Source: Arthrobacter sp. S39 (GTDB taxonomy: Bacteria; Actinomycetota; Actinomycetes; Actinomycetales; Micrococcaceae). From it: a stretch of 64,000 nucleotides of DNA. This document shows, in pieces, positions 37,026-45,855 of this stretch (position 1 is the first letter of the stretch; each line of letters opens with the position of its first letter). Position numbers and translations under genes: made by a program. The DNA lies in NCBI RefSeq assembly GCF_004320525.1, contig NZ_SIHX01000001.1, positions 558,001 to 622,000 on the forward strand, in the 5' to 3' direction. A model generated the notes under the pieces. It did no database searches. It was given only the letters and a program-made list of their open reading frames with translations, and was not told where the DNA came from.

Positions 37026-38092
37026 GTGACTGGGCCGGAATTTTCTGGCTGATCGTCCTTCTGCTGGGCAACGCGTTTTTTGTCGCTGCCGAGTTCGCGG
37101 TGATGTCGGCCAGGCGCAGCCAGATTGAACCGCTGGCCGACGCCGGTTCGAAGCGGGCGCAGACCACCCTGCGGGCCATGGAGAACGTGTCGCTGATGCT
37201 GGCGTGCGCCCAGCTCGGCATCACAGTCTGTTCGCTGCTGATCCTGCTGGTGGCCGAGCCGGCCATCCATCACCTGCTGGCTGCTCCGCTGGAGACCGTC
37301 GGACTGCCGATGGAAATTGCCGATGTGGCGGCGTTTGCGGTTGCCCTGATGGTGGTGACCTTCCTCCACGTGACCTTCGGGGAGATGGTGCCGAAGAACA
37401 TCTCGGTATCAGTGGCTGACAAGGCGGCACTTTTCCTGGCGCCGCCGCTGATGTTTGTTGCCCGCCTTGTCAGGCCTGTGATCGTTGCCCTGAACTGGTC
37501 GGCCAATCACATCCTCAAGCTCCTCCGGATCGAGCCCAAGGACGAGGTGAACTCTTCGTTCACCCTCGAGGAAGTCCAGTCGATCGTGCAGGAGTCCACC
37601 CGCCACGGGCTGGTGGACGACGACGCCGGGCTGATCACCGGTGCGCTGGAATTTTCCGAACACACGGCCTCCGACATCATGGTGCCGCTGGACAAGCTGG
37701 TCATGCTGAAGGCCGCCACGACGCCGGTGGACTTCGAGAAGGCAGTCAGCAGAACCGGGTTTTCCCGGTTCCCGATGTTGGATGACGACGACATGCTCTA
37801 CGGCTATCTTCACGTGAAGGACGTGCTGTCCATCCCTGATACGGACTATCAGCATCCCATCGCGGAAAGCCGGATCCGTTCGCTGGCCAACCTTGCCCTG
37901 GGGGACGAGATCGAGAAGGCGATGTCCGTGATGCAACGCACCGGTTCGCACCTCGCCCGGGTCATCGGCCCGGACGGCCAGACCCAGGGAGTGCTGTTCC
38001 TGGAGGATGTGATCGAGCAGCTGGTCGGTGAAATCCGGGACGCCACGCAGGCCACCGGCATACGGCGGCTCGGCCAGCCCAACGGTGGGTAA
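37022..38092 (+). CDS. HlyC/CorC (CNNM) family membrane protein, second copy
   Basis: The 356-residue paralogue has DUF21 (FFVAAEFAVMSARRSQIE, GEMVPKNISVS) and the CBS pair (IMVPLDKLVML, GFSRFPMLDDDD, GVLFLEDVIEQLVGEIRD). It stops after the CBS domains and lacks the C-terminal CorC_HlyC domain of the first copy. The tandem layout suggests that the two form a heterodimer or have divided roles. Confidence 0.9.
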   Translation: MSDWAGIFWLIVLLLGNAFFVAAEFAVMSARRSQIEPLADAGSKRAQTTLRAMENVSLMLACAQLGITVCSLLILLVAEPAIHHLLAAPLETVGLPMEIADVAAFAVALMVVTFLHVTFGEMVPKNISVSVADKAALFLAPPLMFVARLVRPVIVALNWSANHILKLLRIEPKDEVNSSFTLEEVQSIVQESTRHGLVDDDAGLITGALEFSEHTASDIMVPLDKLVMLKAATTPVDFEKAVSRTGFSRFPMLDDDDMLYGYLHVKDVLSIPDTDYQHPIAESRIRSLANLALGDEIEKAMSVMQRTGSHLARVIGPDGQTQGVLFLEDVIEQLVGEIRDATQATGIRRLGQPNGG

Positions 38093-38124
38093 TTCGACGT
38101 GGGGACGGCGTCCGGGACTTTTCT

Positions 38125-38145
38125 AAATAGGAATCATTCCCATTT
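38125..38145 (+). promoter_or_regulatory. Zur box before znuA
   Basis: A 21-base near-perfect palindrome, with half sites AAATAGGAAT and ATTCCCATTT around a central C, has only one mismatched pair. This is the form of Fur-family zinc boxes in actinobacteria. It lies about 58 bases before znuA, where it would cover the promoter (TAGACT near 38151). Zur, encoded at the far end of the cluster, is the likely binder. Confidence 0.75.
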
Positions 38146-38202
38146 AGGGTTAGACTTTCCGGAGTTGCTTTGCTTCCATTCCTGAAATGATCTGAGGTTT
38201 CC

Positions 38203-39192
38203 GTGCGCCGTCCTGCCGTCCGAACATCCCTGGCCGCCCTCGCTGGACTGGGCCTGCTGCTGTCCGGCTGTTCCGCGGAGGGTGCGCCCTCGGGCACCTC
38301 CTCGTCGACTGACGGAATCAACGTTGTTGCCTCAACGAACGTCTACGGCGACATCGCCAAAGCCGTCGGCGGCGACAAGGTCAACGTCACGGCGATCATC
38401 AACAAAACCAGCCAGGATCCGCATTCCTACGAGGCCACGGCCCAGGACCGGCTGCTGGTGTCCAAGGCCGAAGTGGTGATCGAGAACGGCGGCGGGTACG
38501 ACGGGTTCATCCACACGCTGGCAGACGACAGCAACATCCCGCACAGCAGCATTGTCAGTGCCGTCGAAATATCGGGGCTGGCGCCGGAGGAGGAGGCTTC
38601 GGCGTCCTCCACAGCTGCATCCAGCGCGCCGGCCGACGAGCACGGACATACGCATGAACACGGTGACTTCAACGAACACGTCTGGTACAGCCTTCCGGCG
38701 ATGGGAAAACTGGCAGATGAACTCGCTGCCAAGTTCGGCGAAGCGGAGCCGGGTTCAGCGGCCACGTTCGAGGCCAACGCCGCCACGTTCAAGTCCGGCC
38801 TGGAGGGACTCACCGGCAAGCTGGCAGCCGTGTCGGCGGCGGGGGCCGGAACTCCCGTCGCGGTCACCGAGCCTGTTCCGCTCTACCTGCTTGAGGCGGC
38901 CGGGCTCGAGAACAATACGCCCGCGGACTACACTGCTGCGATCGAGGAAGGCACTGACGTGCCGCCCGCCGTGCTGAAGGCGGCCACCGACCTTGCCGGT
39001 TCCAAGGACCTGGGCTTCCTGGCCTACAACCTGCAGACTGAAGGCGCCCAGACCGAGGCACTGAAAAAAGCAGCGGAAACAGCGGGCGTCCCGGTAGTTG
39101 ACTTCAGCGAAACACTGCCGGAGGGCAAGACGTACCTGCAGTGGATGACGGACAATGTGGAGAACATCAGCAAAGTTTTGGAGAAAAAGTAG
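38203..39192 (+). CDS. znuA: Zinc ABC transporter binding lipoprotein
   Basis: The 329-residue protein has a lipoprotein signal ending LLSGC (Cys23) and a cluster A-I metal-binding fold. ASTNVYGDIAKAVGG opens the domain, DPHSYEATAQD holds a zinc His, and HVWYSLPAM another. The histidine-rich loop DEHGHTHEHGDFNEH is typical of zinc rather than manganese transporters. A GTG start follows GAGG. It captures zinc outside the membrane for ZnuBC. Confidence 0.92.
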   Translation: MRRPAVRTSLAALAGLGLLLSGCSAEGAPSGTSSSTDGINVVASTNVYGDIAKAVGGDKVNVTAIINKTSQDPHSYEATAQDRLLVSKAEVVIENGGGYDGFIHTLADDSNIPHSSIVSAVEISGLAPEEEASASSTAASSAPADEHGHTHEHGDFNEHVWYSLPAMGKLADELAAKFGEAEPGSAATFEANAATFKSGLEGLTGKLAAVSAAGAGTPVAVTEPVPLYLLEAAGLENNTPADYTAAIEEGTDVPPAVLKAATDLAGSKDLGFLAYNLQTEGAQTEALKKAAETAGVPVVDFSETLPEGKTYLQWMTDNVENISKVLEKK

Positions 39193-40008
39193 TTGAAACC
39201 GGTTGTGAGCCTCCGCGGGGCGTCCCTGCAGTTCGGTAAGAGGGCGCTCTGGGAGGATCTCGACCTGGACATCCGGCCCGGTGAATTCTTTGCCGTGCTT
39301 GGGCCCAACGGAAGCGGCAAAACCAGTTTCCTGAAAGTACTGCTCGGCCTCCAGCAGCTGCACTCCGGCACCGCCAGCCTCGGAGCCCAGCCGGTGGAAC
39401 GGGGGAGCCGGATGATCGGTTACATCCCGCAGCAGAAGTCGTTTGCCCCGGATACGCCGATGCGGGCCCGGGACCTGGTGGGCCTCGGCGTCGACGGCCA
39501 CCGCTGGGGCATGCGGCTCGGGGCCGGCAGGGCAAACCGCAGGATCGATCAGCTCCTGGAACTCGTCGGTGCCACCGACTACGCCAAGGTTCCGGTGGGG
39601 CAGCTCTCGGGCGGTGAACAGCAGCGCCTCCGCGTCGCCCAGGCATTGGCGACGGACCCGAAGGTACTGCTGTGCGACGAACCATTGTTGTCCTTGGACC
39701 TCCACCACCAGCAAGCGGTCAGTGCCCTGATTAACAAGCAGTGCCGTGAACAGAACAGCGCCGTGGTCTTTGTTACCCACGAGATCAATCCGATCATCGA
39801 TTACGTGGACCGCGTGCTGTACCTGGCCGGAGGCAGGTTCCGCGTCGGAACTCCCCAGGAAGTCATGACCACGGAAGTCCTTTCCGACCTGTACGGCAGC
39901 CACGTGGAAGTCATCCACGCGAACGGACGCATCGTCGTCGTCGGGCTCCCGGACGCAACCACGCACCACCATGCCGATGTCCACGCCACCGCCGGCGAGG
40001 TGGCGTGA
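39193..40008 (+). CDS. znuC: Zinc ABC transporter ATPase
   Basis: The 271-residue protein has Walker A GPNGSGKTS, signature LSGGEQQRL and Walker B VLLCDEPLLSLD. The TTG right after the znuA stop is the start, with GGAG 9 bases before it. A GTG four codons later is possible. The C-terminus has a His-rich tail (TTHHHADVHATAG) that may bind zinc. It drives import through ZnuB. Confidence 0.92.
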   Translation: MKPVVSLRGASLQFGKRALWEDLDLDIRPGEFFAVLGPNGSGKTSFLKVLLGLQQLHSGTASLGAQPVERGSRMIGYIPQQKSFAPDTPMRARDLVGLGVDGHRWGMRLGAGRANRRIDQLLELVGATDYAKVPVGQLSGGEQQRLRVAQALATDPKVLLCDEPLLSLDLHHQQAVSALINKQCREQNSAVVFVTHEINPIIDYVDRVLYLAGGRFRVGTPQEVMTTEVLSDLYGSHVEVIHANGRIVVVGLPDATTHHHADVHATAGEVA

Positions 40009-40883
40009 TGGACGCCGACAGCATCATCGGGTCAATCTTCAGCTTCGAAAACTACGGCGAACTCCTCGTCCTGGTTCAGAACTCCATCTGGGCCGGGGCT
40101 GTCCTGGGACTGCTGGGCGGGCTCGTGGGGACGTTCGTGATGAAGCGTGACCTCGCCTTCGCAGTCCACGGCATCTCGGAACTTTCCTTCGCCGGGGCGG
40201 CCTTCGCGCTGCTCATCGGCGCGGACATCGTCTTCGGTTCGCTCATCGGGTCCGTCGCGGCCGCGCTGCTCCTCGGGCTGATGGGCGTGCGGGCCAGGGA
40301 CAAGAATTCGATCATCGGCGTGATCATGCCGTTCGGACTGGGGCTGGGCATCCTGTTCCTGTCCCTCTATGAAGGCCGGGCCGCCAACAAGTTCGGCCTG
40401 CTGACGGGCCAGATCGTCTCCGTTGACACCGTCCAGCTGCAGGCCCTCGCCGGGACCGCGGTGGTTGTCATGGTGGCTTTGGTGATCATTTGGCGGCCGC
40501 TGAACTTTGCCAGCGTCGACCCTGAACTGGCGGAAGCCCGCGGGGTTCCGGTGCGGACGCTGGCCCTGGTGTTTATGGTCCTGCTGGGCGTCAGCGTGGC
40601 GCTGTCCATCCAGGTGGTTGGTGCCCTGCTGGTCCTGGCCCTGCTCATTACGCCGGCGGCAGCCGCCCTGCGGGTGACGTCCTCACCCGTAATTGTGGTG
40701 GTGCTGAGCGTGGCATTTGCGATGGTGGCGACCGTGGGCGGAATCCTGCTGGCCCTCGGAGGCCGCATTCCGATCAGCCCCTACGTCACCACGCTGTCGT
40801 TCCTGATCTACGTGGTGTGCCGCGTCATCGGCACGGTCCGCGCCAAACGCGGGCTCAACGGAAGGTTGCTGCACGCGGCCTGA
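40005..40883 (+). CDS. znuB: Zinc ABC transporter permease
   Basis: This 292-residue membrane protein belongs to the ABC-3 family, with about nine hydrophobic segments and the GTFVMKRDLAFAVHGISELSF coupling region (in part). The start is the GTG at 40005 or the ATG at 40008, both overlapping the znuC stop. It forms the channel of the ZnuACB system. Confidence 0.92.
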   Translation: MMDADSIIGSIFSFENYGELLVLVQNSIWAGAVLGLLGGLVGTFVMKRDLAFAVHGISELSFAGAAFALLIGADIVFGSLIGSVAAALLLGLMGVRARDKNSIIGVIMPFGLGLGILFLSLYEGRAANKFGLLTGQIVSVDTVQLQALAGTAVVVMVALVIIWRPLNFASVDPELAEARGVPVRTLALVFMVLLGVSVALSIQVVGALLVLALLITPAAAALRVTSSPVIVVVLSVAFAMVATVGGILLALGGRIPISPYVTTLSFLIYVVCRVIGTVRAKRGLNGRLLHAA

Positions 40884-40926
40884 CTGGCCCGCGCAGGCTC
40901 CGGTCAGCGTTCGACGGCGGGCCGCG

Positions 40927-41406
40927 TCAGAGGAGGCCGGCTGCCTTGCGTGCCGTGCAGTCGGGGCACAGGCCAAAGATCTCCACGGTGTGTGCCACTT
41001 CGGTGTACCCATGCTCCTTCGCCGTCCTGGCAGCCCAGGTTTCCACTGCCGGAGCCTCGACCTCCACTGCCTTCCCGCAACTCCGGCACAGGAGATGGTG
41101 ATGATGGCCGGTCACCGCGCAACGGCGGTAGACGGCCTCGCCCTCGCCGTTCCGGAGCACGTCCACCAGCCCCTCGTCTGCCAGCGACTGCAGGATCCGG
41201 TACGCCGTCGCGAGGGAGACGGACACACCCTGGTTCTGCAGGATGCGGTAGAGCTCCTGCGTGCTGACGAAGTCATCCAGTTCATCCAGGGCAGCACTCA
41301 CGGCCAGGCGCTGCTTGGTGACGCGCTGCTCCTTGACCGCTCCGGTGCCTGAACCCGGCGCAGGGGTTGACGGTGTGGACTCGTCAGCCTTGGTGCCTAA
41401 CGGCAT
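40927..41406 (-). CDS. zur: Fur-family zinc uptake regulator
   Basis: The ATG at 41406 (MPLGTKADES) is preferred to a TTG 11 codons earlier that has no ribosome site. The product has 159 residues. It has a winged helix (SVSLATAYRILQSLADEGLV), the HHHHLLCRSCGKAVEV metal site, and a second pair, CPDC, near the C-terminus. Its place facing znuACB marks it as Zur, which shuts zinc import when zinc is enough. It is transcribed toward znuB. Confidence 0.9.
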   Translation of the reverse strand: MPLGTKADESTPSTPAPGSGTGAVKEQRVTKQRLAVSAALDELDDFVSTQELYRILQNQGVSVSLATAYRILQSLADEGLVDVLRNGEGEAVYRRCAVTGHHHHLLCRSCGKAVEVEAPAVETWAARTAKEHGYTEVAHTVEIFGLCPDCTARKAAGLL

Positions 41407-41517
41407 GGATGGACTCGCTTCCCTAAGGGATGGTGGCAAAGATCCAGATTACCAGCCGGACCCGGGCTGGCAGGAGTTGCGTGGACACCTCCACGGACCG
41501 GACCCTAGGCTGGCGCT

Positions 41518-42174
41518 ATGAAGCTGACTAAATACACCCACGCCTGCGTCCGGCTCGAAGAAGACGGGCGTGTGCTGGTCCTTGACCCCGGCACGTTCTC
41601 CGAAACGAAGGAAGCCCTGGACGGCGCGCAGGCCGTGCTGATCACGCACGAGCACGGTGACCACATCGACGTTGCCGCCATGGTCAATGCCCTGCGGGGT
41701 GACGGTGATCTGGCTGTGTTCGCTCCCGCGGGGGTGGCGGGCCACCTGCGCGAAGAAGCGCCTCAGGCGGCGGATCGGATCCACACGGTTGAACCCGGGT
41801 CTTCTTTCGACGCGGCAGGGTTCAGCGTCCGCAGCTTCGGTGGCCAGCATGCCCTGATCCATCCCCAGGTTCCCGTGGTGGCAAACGTCGGCTACCTCAT
41901 CAACGAAAACGTCTATCACCCGGGCGACTCCTTCATCGTCCCGGACGGGATCAGCGTGAAGACCCTGCTGGTTCCCATCCACGCACCGTGGAACAAGGCC
42001 AGTGAAGTGGTCGACTTTGTCATCGGCGTCCGGTCACCGCGGGCCTTCCAGATCCATGACGGGCTCCTCAACGAGATGGGCCTGAAGATCGTGGAATCGC
42101 ATGTGATTCGGATCGGGGCCAAGTACGGCACCGAATTCACCCACCTGGCGGTCCGCGAAACAGTCGACGTCTGA
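41518..42174 (+). CDS. MBL-fold metallohydrolase
   Basis: The 218-residue protein has THEHGDHIDVA, the metal-binding HxHxDH of the metallo-beta-lactamase fold, with further His residues (GGQHALIHP, VPIHAPW). It resembles the UlaG/YcjG-like soluble branch. The substrate is unknown. The TGA stop is 10 bases from the convergent cysteine enzyme gene. Confidence 0.85.
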   Translation: MKLTKYTHACVRLEEDGRVLVLDPGTFSETKEALDGAQAVLITHEHGDHIDVAAMVNALRGDGDLAVFAPAGVAGHLREEAPQAADRIHTVEPGSSFDAAGFSVRSFGGQHALIHPQVPVVANVGYLINENVYHPGDSFIVPDGISVKTLLVPIHAPWNKASEVVDFVIGVRSPRAFQIHDGLLNEMGLKIVESHVIRIGAKYGTEFTHLAVRETVDV

Positions 42175-42184
42175 TCCCCGGCTT

Positions 42185-43264
42185 CTAGGCCGGCCATGCC
42201 CCCGTTTCAAAGAACCGGCCGATGACTGCCTGGTGCGGCTCGGGGTCAAGACCCTGGCCGGCCAGCCACTCAGGGTTGTAGTAGTTGCCTGCATAACGCT
42301 CGCCGCCGTCGCACATCAGCGACACAATGCTGCCGCGCCGGCCTTCGGCGACCATCTCCGCGACCAGCTGCCAGACGCCCCACAGGTTGGTGCCGGTGGA
42401 GGGACCCGCGTGCAGGTCCGTGAGCTCGCGCAAATGCCGCATGGCGGCGATGGAGGCGGCGTCGGGCACCTGGATCATGTGGTCGATGACGGACGGGACA
42501 AAGCTGGGTTCCATCCGCGGCCGCCCGATGCCTTCGATCCGCGACGGCATCCCGGTGGCGAATCCCGGTACGCCGTCCCGCCAGCCGGGGTAGAAAGCGG
42601 AATTTTCCGGGTCAACCACTGCCAAGGCGGTGTCATGGGAGTGGTACCGGAGGTAGCGGCCGATCGTGGCGCTGGTTCCCCCCGTCCCGGCGCCGACCAC
42701 GATCCAGCGGGGGACGGGGTGCTCCTCCATGGCCAGCTGGTCGAAGATGGACTCGGCGATGTTGTTGTTGCCCCTCCAGTCCGTAGCCCGCTCCGCATAC
42801 GTGAACTGGTCCATATAGTGCCCGTTGCTTGTGGCGGCCACTTCCTCCGCAGCCGCGTAAACCTCGGAGGCATGGTCCACCAGCAGGCACGAGCCGCCGA
42901 ACTGTTCGATCAGGGCAATCTTTTCCGGGCTGGTGGTCCGTGCCATCACCGCTACGAAGGGCAAGCCCAGCAGTTGCGCGAAATACGCTTCGGAGACGGC
43001 GGTGCTGCCGCTGGACGCCTCCACGATGGTGGTGTCCTCCCGGATCCAGCCGTTAACCAGGCCAAAGAGGAACAGGGAACGGGCCAGCCGGTGCTTGAGG
43101 CTGCCGGAACGGTGGGTTGACTCGTCCTTGAGGTAAAGCTGGACGCCCCAGTGTTCCGGGAGCGGCACCGAGTACAGATGCGTATCGGCGGACCTGTTGT
43201 TTTCAGCGGTGATCTTCCTGATGGCCCGGTCAGCCCAGGCCCTGTCCGCGCGCGCGTTCTTCAC
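42185..43264 (-). CDS. PLP-dependent cysteine synthase-fold enzyme (Cds1-like)
   Basis: The 359-residue protein is a fold-type II PLP enzyme. [14 protein letters not shown] holds the Schiff-base Lys, [13 protein letters not shown] binds the phosphate, and [15 protein letters not shown] is the glycine loop. It is closest by memory to mycobacterial Cds1 (Rv3684), an L-cysteine desulfhydrase that releases H2S, pyruvate and ammonia, rather than to CysK. A synthase role is the alternative. Confidence 0.85.
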   Translation of the reverse strand: MKNARADRAWADRAIRKITAENNRSADTHLYSVPLPEHWGVQLYLKDESTHRSGSLKHRLARSLFLFGLVNGWIREDTTIVEASSGSTAVSEAYFAQLLGLPFVAVMARTTSPEKIALIEQFGGSCLLVDHASEVYAAAEEVAATSNGHYMDQFTYAERATDWRGNNNIAESIFDQLAMEEHPVPRWIVVGAGTGGTSATIGRYLRYHSHDTALAVVDPENSAFYPGWRDGVPGFATGMPSRIEGIGRPRMEPSFVPSVIDHMIQVPDAASIAAMRHLRELTDLHAGPSTGTNLWGVWQLVAEMVAEGRRGSIVSLMCDGGERYAGNYYNPEWLAGQGLDPEPHQAVIGRFFETGAWPA

Positions 43265-43350
43265 CGCACCAGCCTACCCGCGCCGGCCTCCTGGCAAGGG
43301 CTAGAGTAAACGGGGCAAAGGCCCGATCAAGACCAACCCCAAGGAGCCTC

Positions 43351-44190
43351 ATGGGACCCCTTATCGATGTGGCCGCACTGGACGCCCGGGTCAAGGCCGG
43401 ACAGCGCACGGTGCTGCTGGACGTCCGATGGAAACTGGGCGATCCGCATGGCCGGGACCACTACCTCGAGGCACACCTGCCGGGGGCCGTCTTTGTGGAA
43501 CTGGCTTCGGAACTGGCTGCCCCCGCCGCGCCGGAACGAGGCAGGCACCCGTTGCCGCCCCTTGACCAGTTCCAGGCGTCCGCGCGGGGCTGGGGGATCA
43601 ACGAGGGCGACGTCGTTGTTGCCTACGATGACAGCGGGAACATGGCAGCGGCCCGGCTCTGGTGGATGCTGCGCAACGCCGGCTTCCCGGAGGTTTACCT
43701 GCTCGACGGCGGCCTGGCCGCCTGGCGCGCCGCCGGACTACCGGTGCAGGGCGGCAACGTCGAGGCAGTCCCGGGCAATGTCTCGCTTCGTGAGGGCGCA
43801 ATGCCTGCCATAGATGCGGCAGCCGCCGGCAGCTGGGCCGGCACCGGAATCCTCCTCGACGCGCGGGCCGGCGAAAGGTACCGCGGCGAATTCGAGCCCG
43901 TGGATCCACGCGCAGGCCACATCCCCGGCGCCGTCAGCGCCCCGACAACGGAGAACGTTGACGAATCGGGGCGGTTTCTGCCGGCCGATGAACTGCGGCG
44001 CCGTTTCGAGAAGCTGGGAGTCACCACAGACGCTCCCGTTGCGGTTTACTGCGGTTCCGGTGTCACGGCCGCCCACGAAGTCGCGGCTTTGGAGATCGCC
44101 GGTATCCGGGCCGCACTCTATCCCGGCTCGTTCTCCGAATGGTCCAACAAACCCGGACTGCCTGTGGTGACGGGCGGCCAGCCCGGCTGA
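43351..44190 (+). CDS. Two-domain rhodanese sulfurtransferase
   Basis: The 279-residue protein has two rhodanese domains. The N-terminal one is inactive, with Asp in the place of the Cys (VVAYDDSGNMAAARLWW). The C-terminal one keeps the active CGSGVTA loop. This is the pattern of thiosulfate or 3-mercaptopyruvate sulfurtransferases (SseA). It diverges from the Cds1-like gene, so both could serve cysteine breakdown and sulfide control. Confidence 0.88.
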   Translation: MGPLIDVAALDARVKAGQRTVLLDVRWKLGDPHGRDHYLEAHLPGAVFVELASELAAPAAPERGRHPLPPLDQFQASARGWGINEGDVVVAYDDSGNMAAARLWWMLRNAGFPEVYLLDGGLAAWRAAGLPVQGGNVEAVPGNVSLREGAMPAIDAAAAGSWAGTGILLDARAGERYRGEFEPVDPRAGHIPGAVSAPTTENVDESGRFLPADELRRRFEKLGVTTDAPVAVYCGSGVTAAHEVAALEIAGIRAALYPGSFSEWSNKPGLPVVTGGQPG

Positions 44191-44252
44191 GCCTGCCCGG
44201 TGGAAACGCCGCCAAGTGGAAATATCCGGCAGCGCGGGGGTAGCGTCGCAGT

Positions 44253-45401
44253 ATGACCCCTGGACGACCCGTACCACCGCCCCTTGCCCGCCCCCTCCCG
44301 CCAGCCCCCGCAGCCCTTGGAACTGACCGGCTGGCGGCCGCCTGCGGCGCAACGTCCGGGCACAGCGGTCTCGTGCCGCTGACCGTAGCCCGGCGGGCAG
44401 CCAAGGCGGACGACGTCGAGATTGCCATCGAATTCTGCGGCCTCTGCCACTCGGACGTCCACGCCACCCGCGGCGAATGGGGCACCCAGCACTACCCCCT
44501 GGTTCCCGGGCACGAGATCGTGGGCAGGGTCAGCGCCGTCGGCTCCGCTGTGGATGATTTTGCACCGGGGGACCTGGTGGGTGTTGGCTGCATGGTCGAT
44601 TCCTGCCGGGAATGCCGGAGCTGCCTGGACGGCCAGGAACAGTACTGCGAAAACGGCCTGACCGGGACTTACGGGGCGAGGGATCAGCGCAATGGGGGAG
44701 CAATCACCCAGGGCGGCTATTCGACGTCGGTGGTGGTGGACCGCAGGTACGTGCTCCGGGTGCCGGAAAACCTCGACCCCGCGGCAGTAGCGCCTCTGTT
44801 GTGCGCCGGCGTCACCACGTTCTCGCCACTCCGCCATTTCGGCGTCAAGAAAGGCGACACGGTAGGGGTTGTGGGCCTCGGCGGCCTGGGGCATATGGCG
44901 GTAAAACTGGCCAAAGCCATGGGCGCGCGGGTGGTGGTGTTCACGACCTCCGAGTCAAAGGTCCCCGCCGCGCTTGAGCTGGGCGCCGACGAAGTGGTTC
45001 TGTCCCGCGACGCTGAGGCGATGGAAGCCGCCGACCGCAGCATCGATGTCATCATCGACACCGTGGCTGCTCCGCACGACCTGAACCCGTTCTTCCGCAC
45101 GCTTCGCCGGGACGGGGCCCTCTTTCAGCTCGGGCTGCCATCGGACGCCATGCCTGCCGTGAATCCGGGGGCCCTGATCCGGCGGCGGATCAGCTACACA
45201 GGTTCGCTCATCGGCGGAATCGCCGAGACCCAGGAGATGCTTGATTTCTGCGCCGCACACGGTGTGGTGGCGGATATCGAACTGGTGCGGGCTGACCAGC
45301 TGAATGAGGCCTATGACCGCATGGTGGCAGGCGACGTTAAATACCGGTTTGTGCTGGACACCAGCACCCTGCAGGCCGCGGCCGAGGAGGCAGACGCATG
45401 A
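44253..45401 (+). CDS. Zinc-dependent alcohol dehydrogenase (CAD-like)
   Basis: The 382-residue protein belongs to the medium-chain family. CGLCHSDVH and GHEIVG hold catalytic zinc ligands, CRECRSCLDGQEQYC holds the structural zinc, and GLGGLGHMAVKLAK binds the cofactor. The layout matches YahK/cinnamyl alcohol dehydrogenase-like NADPH aldehyde reductases. The first 35 residues are a Pro/Ala-rich extension, and a later start is possible. It overlaps the HIT gene by 4 bases. Confidence 0.88.
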   Translation: MTPGRPVPPPLARPLPPAPAALGTDRLAAACGATSGHSGLVPLTVARRAAKADDVEIAIEFCGLCHSDVHATRGEWGTQHYPLVPGHEIVGRVSAVGSAVDDFAPGDLVGVGCMVDSCRECRSCLDGQEQYCENGLTGTYGARDQRNGGAITQGGYSTSVVVDRRYVLRVPENLDPAAVAPLLCAGVTTFSPLRHFGVKKGDTVGVVGLGGLGHMAVKLAKAMGARVVVFTTSESKVPAALELGADEVVLSRDAEAMEAADRSIDVIIDTVAAPHDLNPFFRTLRRDGALFQLGLPSDAMPAVNPGALIRRRISYTGSLIGGIAETQEMLDFCAAHGVVADIELVRADQLNEAYDRMVAGDVKYRFVLDTSTLQAAAEEADA

Positions 45402-45829
45402 GCACCCTGTTCACGAAGATCATCAACGGCGAGATCCCGGGACGCTTTGTCTGGCGCGAGCCGGACGTTGCCGCGTTCCTCACCACCGGGCCCCTGGCTG
45501 ACGGCCACACCCTCGTGGTCCCCACTGAGGAAGTGGACCGCTGGACCGATGCGCGGCCGGAGACGCTCGCCAAGGTCATGGAGGTAGCGCGCCGGATCGG
45601 CGCCGTGCAGCTGGAGATCTTCCCGGCCGAGCGGGCAGGGCTGATTGTGGCGGGGTACGAAATCAACCACCTCCACGTCCACGTGTGGCCGTCCAGGAGC
45701 ATGGCCGACTTCGATTTCGCCTCGGCCGACCAGCACCCCGATCCTGCCGTGCTGGACGCCAACGCCGAAAAGCTGCGCGAAGGGCTGCGCACCGCCGGAT
45801 ACGCGGAGTTCGTGCCGGAAAGCGCCTAG
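45398..45829 (+). CDS. HIT-family nucleotide hydrolase
   Basis: The 143-residue protein has the histidine triad HLHVHVWP and the N-terminal FTKIINGEIPGRFVW typical of Hint-like proteins. Such enzymes cleave AMP or related groups from phosphoramidates and nucleotides. Its start lies inside the end of the alcohol dehydrogenase gene (ATGA). Confidence 0.9.
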   Translation: MSTLFTKIINGEIPGRFVWREPDVAAFLTTGPLADGHTLVVPTEEVDRWTDARPETLAKVMEVARRIGAVQLEIFPAERAGLIVAGYEINHLHVHVWPSRSMADFDFASADQHPDPAVLDANAEKLREGLRTAGYAEFVPESA

Positions 45830-45855
45830 ACCCGCACCTGCACCTGTGCCGCTGG

